From NCBI GenBank assembly GCA_964291505.2, contig OZ220199.1:682001-746000 (forward strand): 64,000 nucleotides of DNA, in the 5' to 3' direction. Both the position numbers and the translations under genes were made by a program. Shown in pieces: positions 61,564-64,000 of the stretch (positions within the stretch are counted from its first letter, which is position 1; every line of letters begins with the position of its first letter). The notes beneath the pieces are model-generated. The model was not told where the DNA came from and made no database searches. It saw nothing but the letters and a program-made list of their open reading frames with translations. The DNA is from Kistimonas sp964291505 (GTDB lineage Bacteria > Pseudomonadota > Gammaproteobacteria > Pseudomonadales > Endozoicomonadaceae).

Positions 61564-61815
61564 ATGGATTTGATCGAGCTGAAAAACCTGGGCAAGACCT
61601 CTGTACAATGGCTCAACGCAGTAGGCATACGTAACCGGGATCAACTACAGGCCCACGGTGCCGTAGGTGCCTATGTTAAAGTGCGTGAGCGCGGTTTCAA
61701 AGTGTCAAAGGTTCTGCTGTACGCGCTGGAAGGCGCTCTGATGAATTCCCACTGGAATGATCTGCCTCCTGAGCTGAAACAACAGCTACTGCAAGATGCT
61801 GGTGAGACAGACTAA
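61564..61815 (+). CDS. TfoX C-terminal domain protein
   Basis: 83 residues: LKNLGKTSVQWLNAVGIRNRDQLQAHGAVGAYVKVRERGFKVSKVLLYALEGALM matches the TfoX_C helix-hairpin-helix fold found at the end of the competence regulator TfoX and as stand-alone proteins. The N-terminal TfoX domain is absent. AGGA lies upstream. A competence role cannot be assumed for the stand-alone form. Confidence 0.82.
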   Translation: MDLIELKNLGKTSVQWLNAVGIRNRDQLQAHGAVGAYVKVRERGFKVSKVLLYALEGALMNSHWNDLPPELKQQLLQDAGETD

Positions 61816-61933
61816 CCTCTTCGGCGCTTACTGATGTGAGAACAATCTCTCTGGAAAGCGCCCGTACCTACCCGCCTGAAGCCTCCTGTTACACTAAATT
61901 ACAAATCCCTAGCGATTAGAATTTGATCATTTA

Positions 61934-61952
61934 AATGATAACGATTATCATT
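61934..61952 (+). promoter_or_regulatory. Fur box over an sRNA promoter
   Basis: AATGATAACGATTATCATT is a perfect 8+3+8 palindrome; the offset 19-mer at 61937-61955 matches the consensus GATAATGATAATCATTATC at 17 of 19 positions. It covers the spacer and -10 of a plus-strand promoter: TTGATC at 61923-61928, 17-base spacer, TATCAT at 61946-61951. Iron-loaded Fur would block transcription of the downstream RNA. Confidence 0.9.
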
Positions 61953-61957
61953 ATCTG

Positions 61958-62084
61958 CACGTAAGGTGTGATGATCTTACGTCCTGCACCTCTGTTTGCA
62001 TGCAGTCAAACAACCCTGCAGGTTATCTCCTCATCAGGCTAATCACGGTAATATTGCCCGCTGCCCACACAGCGGGTTTTTTTT
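61958..62084 (+). ncRNA. prrF: Fur-regulated small RNA of PrrF/RyhB type
   Basis: About 127 bases from the predicted start to the end of a U-tract. It folds as hairpin 1 (ACGTAAG / CTTACGT, 61959-61982), hairpin 2 (CCTGCA / TGCAGG enclosing GTTTG / CAAAC, 61983-62022), a single-stranded stretch, and the terminator. The open stretch contains UCUCCUCAUCAGGCUAAUCA, which can pair with ribosome binding sites and, as I recall it, matches the conserved core of Pseudomonas PrrF RNAs. Such RNAs are made under iron starvation and, with Hfq, silence mRNAs of iron-containing proteins. Start, length and targets are predictions. Confidence 0.82.
62057..62084 (+). terminator. Terminator of the sRNA
   Basis: CCCGCTG / CAGCGGG with loop CCCACA, followed by eight T: a textbook Rho-independent terminator and Hfq-friendly 3' end. 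No coding gene directly precedes it. Confidence 0.95.
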
Positions 62085-62270
62085 GATACTCACCAAAGCA
62101 CGAGTTCGGTATTCGTCAGACACTAACTAACCTGTCAGCTCCACTAAGGCAATGCAGTAAAACCCCAAATTCCATGGTCAGAAGACCCACAACATTTGCA
62201 GATGAAAGGTCTTTGACATGGAAAAAACAACCCCTACCTACTCAGCCGTACCCCTACCCAAACAGCCGTA

Positions 62271-63185
62271 TTGCCTTCAACTGCCACACGAAGACAGGCA
62301 ACAAAACGAAAGCTCTCACAATTGGATGAATCGCGGGCATCTGGGCAGCAGGTCAAAAAGAGATGCGTCACCCCAATGGACTTTTTGCAAAGCGAGGCAG
62401 AAGGGAAAAAGCTCTGGGTCAACTGGAAAGATGTTATCGCAAATGATATACCCAAAAACTTTAAATCAACATTGATATGGAATCTGGCGTCAAAGTTTGA
62501 GGATTCAATAAAATGCTCTAACCCAGATTCAAGCAGGAATGAGATATCGAGCACGTCAGAACTCATTAACATTCTGACCGACGAAGATATTGGCCTTGAA
62601 ACCACACTTAGGTCTGCTTTTAAATATATCCTTCATTACTATGACAACTACTCAGGGTTAAGTTCCAGCGATAAAAAGCTCGTTTCTCTATGGCTAAAAC
62701 GGGCGCTACTAGTAGCAAATTACGTAGAAAATCAATGGATTATTGATGAGTGGTTAGCCGTTAAAAATACAACACAAGAAACCCAAAGCATAGAAGAAAC
62801 GTTCAAGTATAAAAAGCCGATATCAGATTATGAAGAGTTCACGAAAAGGGCGCATGAAAATCGGTTAGCGGGAATATTTTTAAGCACAGATGAGCCGCTA
62901 TCAGCAGGATCATTTTCTGAGTCATTCGATAACATTATTTATCATCTGGCAGAACATTTGGAAAAGTTCGAAGCGAGTAACCCTCTAGAAAAAGAAACAA
63001 ACAAAGAACGTAGCTCGATCAACATTATCCACTACATCTTGCATACATTCTTCACATCAGAACCTTTCATGGGACATTCGTTTCCTACTAAAGAACAAAA
63101 AATACTCACTGAATTACGTCTGGACTATCTAGCAACCGACTATCACAGTTTCTCAAACTGGAGAGCATGGTTGGCAAGACCATAG
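62271..63185 (+). CDS. Hypothetical protein, possibly frameshifted at its start
   Basis: 304 residues from a TTG codon; the first in-frame ATG is 35 codons later. No recognised domain. The N-terminus is basic (TRRQATKRKLS ... QQVKKRC), resembling a bipartite nuclear localisation signal; the rest is hydrophilic, helical and A/T-richer than neighbouring genes. A good ATG with AAAGG 8 bases upstream stands at 62218 in another frame and reads MEKTTPTYSAVPLP before running on out of frame, so a single-base indel between 62218 and 62271 probably separates the real start from the body. Export or effector status is a guess. Confidence 0.6.
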   Translation: MPSTATRRQATKRKLSQLDESRASGQQVKKRCVTPMDFLQSEAEGKKLWVNWKDVIANDIPKNFKSTLIWNLASKFEDSIKCSNPDSSRNEISSTSELINILTDEDIGLETTLRSAFKYILHYYDNYSGLSSSDKKLVSLWLKRALLVANYVENQWIIDEWLAVKNTTQETQSIEETFKYKKPISDYEEFTKRAHENRLAGIFLSTDEPLSAGSFSESFDNIIYHLAEHLEKFEASNPLEKETNKERSSINIIHYILHTFFTSEPFMGHSFPTKEQKILTELRLDYLATDYHSFSNWRAWLARP

Positions 63186-63211
63186 TGTTTAATGAAAAAC
63201 TGATTATCAAT

Positions 63212-63241
63212 AAAGAAAGTTGAAACTTATCAACTTTCTTT
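63212..63241. terminator. Hairpin between the hypothetical gene and the yjdM remnant
   Basis: AAAGAAAGTTGA / TCAACTTTCTTT, a 12-bp perfect stem with a 6-base loop, between convergent genes. The A-rich and T-rich arms allow action in both directions. Confidence 0.75.
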
Positions 63242-63578
63242 ATTCGTTATTGCTTTTAAAAAAACAAGGGCAATATTGCTGGCAGGCAACCATCCAATGC
63301 TGAATCAGCCTGATTTCTTAACAAACTTCGTCAAAATCACAATCTGCTGGCCATTCACACGGCCTTCGATATGCTCAGGGTTATCAGGCACCAAAGAGAT
63401 ACCACGCACAGCCGTACCTCGCTTGGCTGTAAAACCTGCACCTTTAACCGTAAGATCCTTGGTCAGGGTCACTGTATCACCGGCTTCCAACACAGCACCA
63501 TGACAGTCAACATGTTTGACGCTGTCCTCTTCTGCAGCGCCTTCGCCTGTCGCTTCCGCCCACGCCAGTGTGTCTTCA

Positions 63579-63653
63579 TCCAGATACAGCATATCCAAAA
63601 GATCTTGCGGCCAGCCTTCACTGCTCAAGCGTTTAAGCATACGCCAGGCAAGT
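63579..63653 (-). repeat. 75-bp direct repeat, copy 1 (3' copy in the gene)
   Basis: Identical to 63705-63779. This is the copy in native context, since EDTLAWAEATGE follows as in intact family members. Confidence 0.97.
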
Positions 63654-63704
63654 ACCTGAACCGCCGGTACCTGACTCCACATACTGTCATTCAAACAACG
63701 CCAG

Positions 63705-63779
63705 TCCAGATACAGCATATCCAAAAGATCTTGCGGCCAGCCTTCACTGCTCAAGCGTTTAAGCATACGCCAGGCAAGT
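63705..63779 (-). repeat. 75-bp direct repeat, copy 2 (5' copy in the gene)
   Basis: Exact copy displaced by 126 bp (42 codons), inserted where the family has a short turn before WRCLND. The in-frame TGA sits 5 bases beyond its 5' edge. Confidence 0.97.
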
Positions 63780-64000
63780 GGATCTCAGTCAGTACTCTCA
63801 GGGTTGTCTATTTGGTCACGGCAAACCTTGCATAACAGCGCACAATCATCAGCATGCTGATCGGCCCGCGGAGGAACGGCATAAGCCTCCAGCTTTTCAG
63901 TGCTGCCACATAATTCACAACAACCATTACTGCGGGCATGCAGCATCGTTTCAAGAGTCATAACGTCGATACAGCTTACAAACCAAATAGGAAGTATACT

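Larger units (their letters stand above)
63305..63961 (-). pseudogene. PhnA/YjdM-like gene broken by an in-frame stop and an internal duplication
   Basis: The frame starts MTLETMLHARSNGCCELCGS, a zinc-ribbon N-terminus, and ends with the PhnA domain (CHGAVLEAGDTVTLTKDLTVKG ... VKKSG). Codon 59 is TGA (63785-63787), just before a 75-bp segment that is repeated exactly 126 bp further on (63705-63779 and 63579-63653). After the stop the same frame continues to the natural end. The duplicated piece encodes LAWRMLKRLSSEGWPQDLL and what follows; between the copies lies WRCLNDSMWSQVPAVQV, normally present once before it. Despite the name, E. coli PhnA is not needed for phosphonate use. Either a decayed gene or an assembly error. 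Confidence 0.8.

Noticed and set aside
62218..62475. 85-codon frame starting MEKTTPTYSAVPLP as a complete gene
   Set aside because: Only the beginning looks real; after about 18 codons it runs out of frame through the coding sequence of the larger gene. Treated as evidence of a frameshift.

Overview
The window is from a gammaproteobacterial chromosome with roughly balanced base composition. The order uvrA / rplQ-rpoA ... rpsL / rpoC-rpoB-rplLJAK / nusG-secE / tRNA-tufB, the two tuf genes, the birA-coaX pair beside the tRNA-tufB cluster and the ilvIHC operon fit a Pseudomonas/Oceanospirillales-type genome. I lean towards a marine Oceanospirillales relative such as Endozoicomonas, but the sequence alone does not prove the genus. 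No phage, insertion sequence or CRISPR array was seen.

Layout. 1-3.75 kb: the 3' part of uvrA (+) converges on a class V aminotransferase (-). 3.9-22.1 kb: one long minus-strand ribosomal block in transcription order rpsL-rpsG-fusA-tufA, rpsJ...rpsQ (S10), rplN...rpmJ (spc, with secY) and rpsM-rpsK-rpsD-rpoA-rplQ (alpha). 22.4-23.4 kb: an accessory insert with a secreted hypothetical protein (+) and a GspH/FimT-like pseudopilin (-) overlapping tail to tail. 23.6-35.6 kb: rpoC, rpoB, rplL, rplJ, rplA, rplK, nusG, secE (-). 35.6-37.4 kb: tRNA-Trp, tufB, tRNA-Thr, tRNA-Gly, tRNA-Tyr (-). 37.5-39.9 kb: birA, coaX and a SPOR-like gene (-). 40.1-46.0 kb: a complete rRNA operon (16S-tRNA-Ile-tRNA-Ala-23S-5S, -) with three tandem promoters and boxA sites. 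46.0-53.2 kb: msrPQ, pssA, an aquaglyceroporin, an orphan long PLP enzyme (+) and an aldehyde dehydrogenase. 53.3-56.7 kb: ilvIHC. 57.2-61.8 kb: a DUF4124 protein, yqcC, a lipoprotein, mrcB, a small exported protein and a TfoX C-terminal-domain protein. 61.9-62.1 kb: a Fur-controlled small RNA with no coding gene. 62.2-64 kb: an A/T-richer hypothetical gene with a possible frameshift, then a broken yjdM/phnA-like gene.

The window is dominated by the gene expression machinery: ribosomal proteins, both large RNA polymerase subunits and alpha, EF-Tu, EF-G, SecY/SecE, NusG, rRNA and tRNAs. Control elements are visible: promoters at the str, S10, tRNA and rrn units, an attenuator-like hairpin between rplL and rpoB, rrn boxA sites, and a boxA copy immediately upstream of rpsJ.

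The best candidates for something not routinely annotated are: (1) the Fur-box-driven PrrF/RyhB-type sRNA at about 61958-62084; (2) a boxA in the leader of rpsJ, whose product S10 is itself a boxA-binding factor; (3) a tRNA-Ile fragment in the 16S-23S spacer; (4) a yjdM-like gene broken by a 75-bp direct repeat and an in-frame stop; (5) a hypothetical protein with a bipartite-NLS-like N-terminus and a likely frameshifted start.
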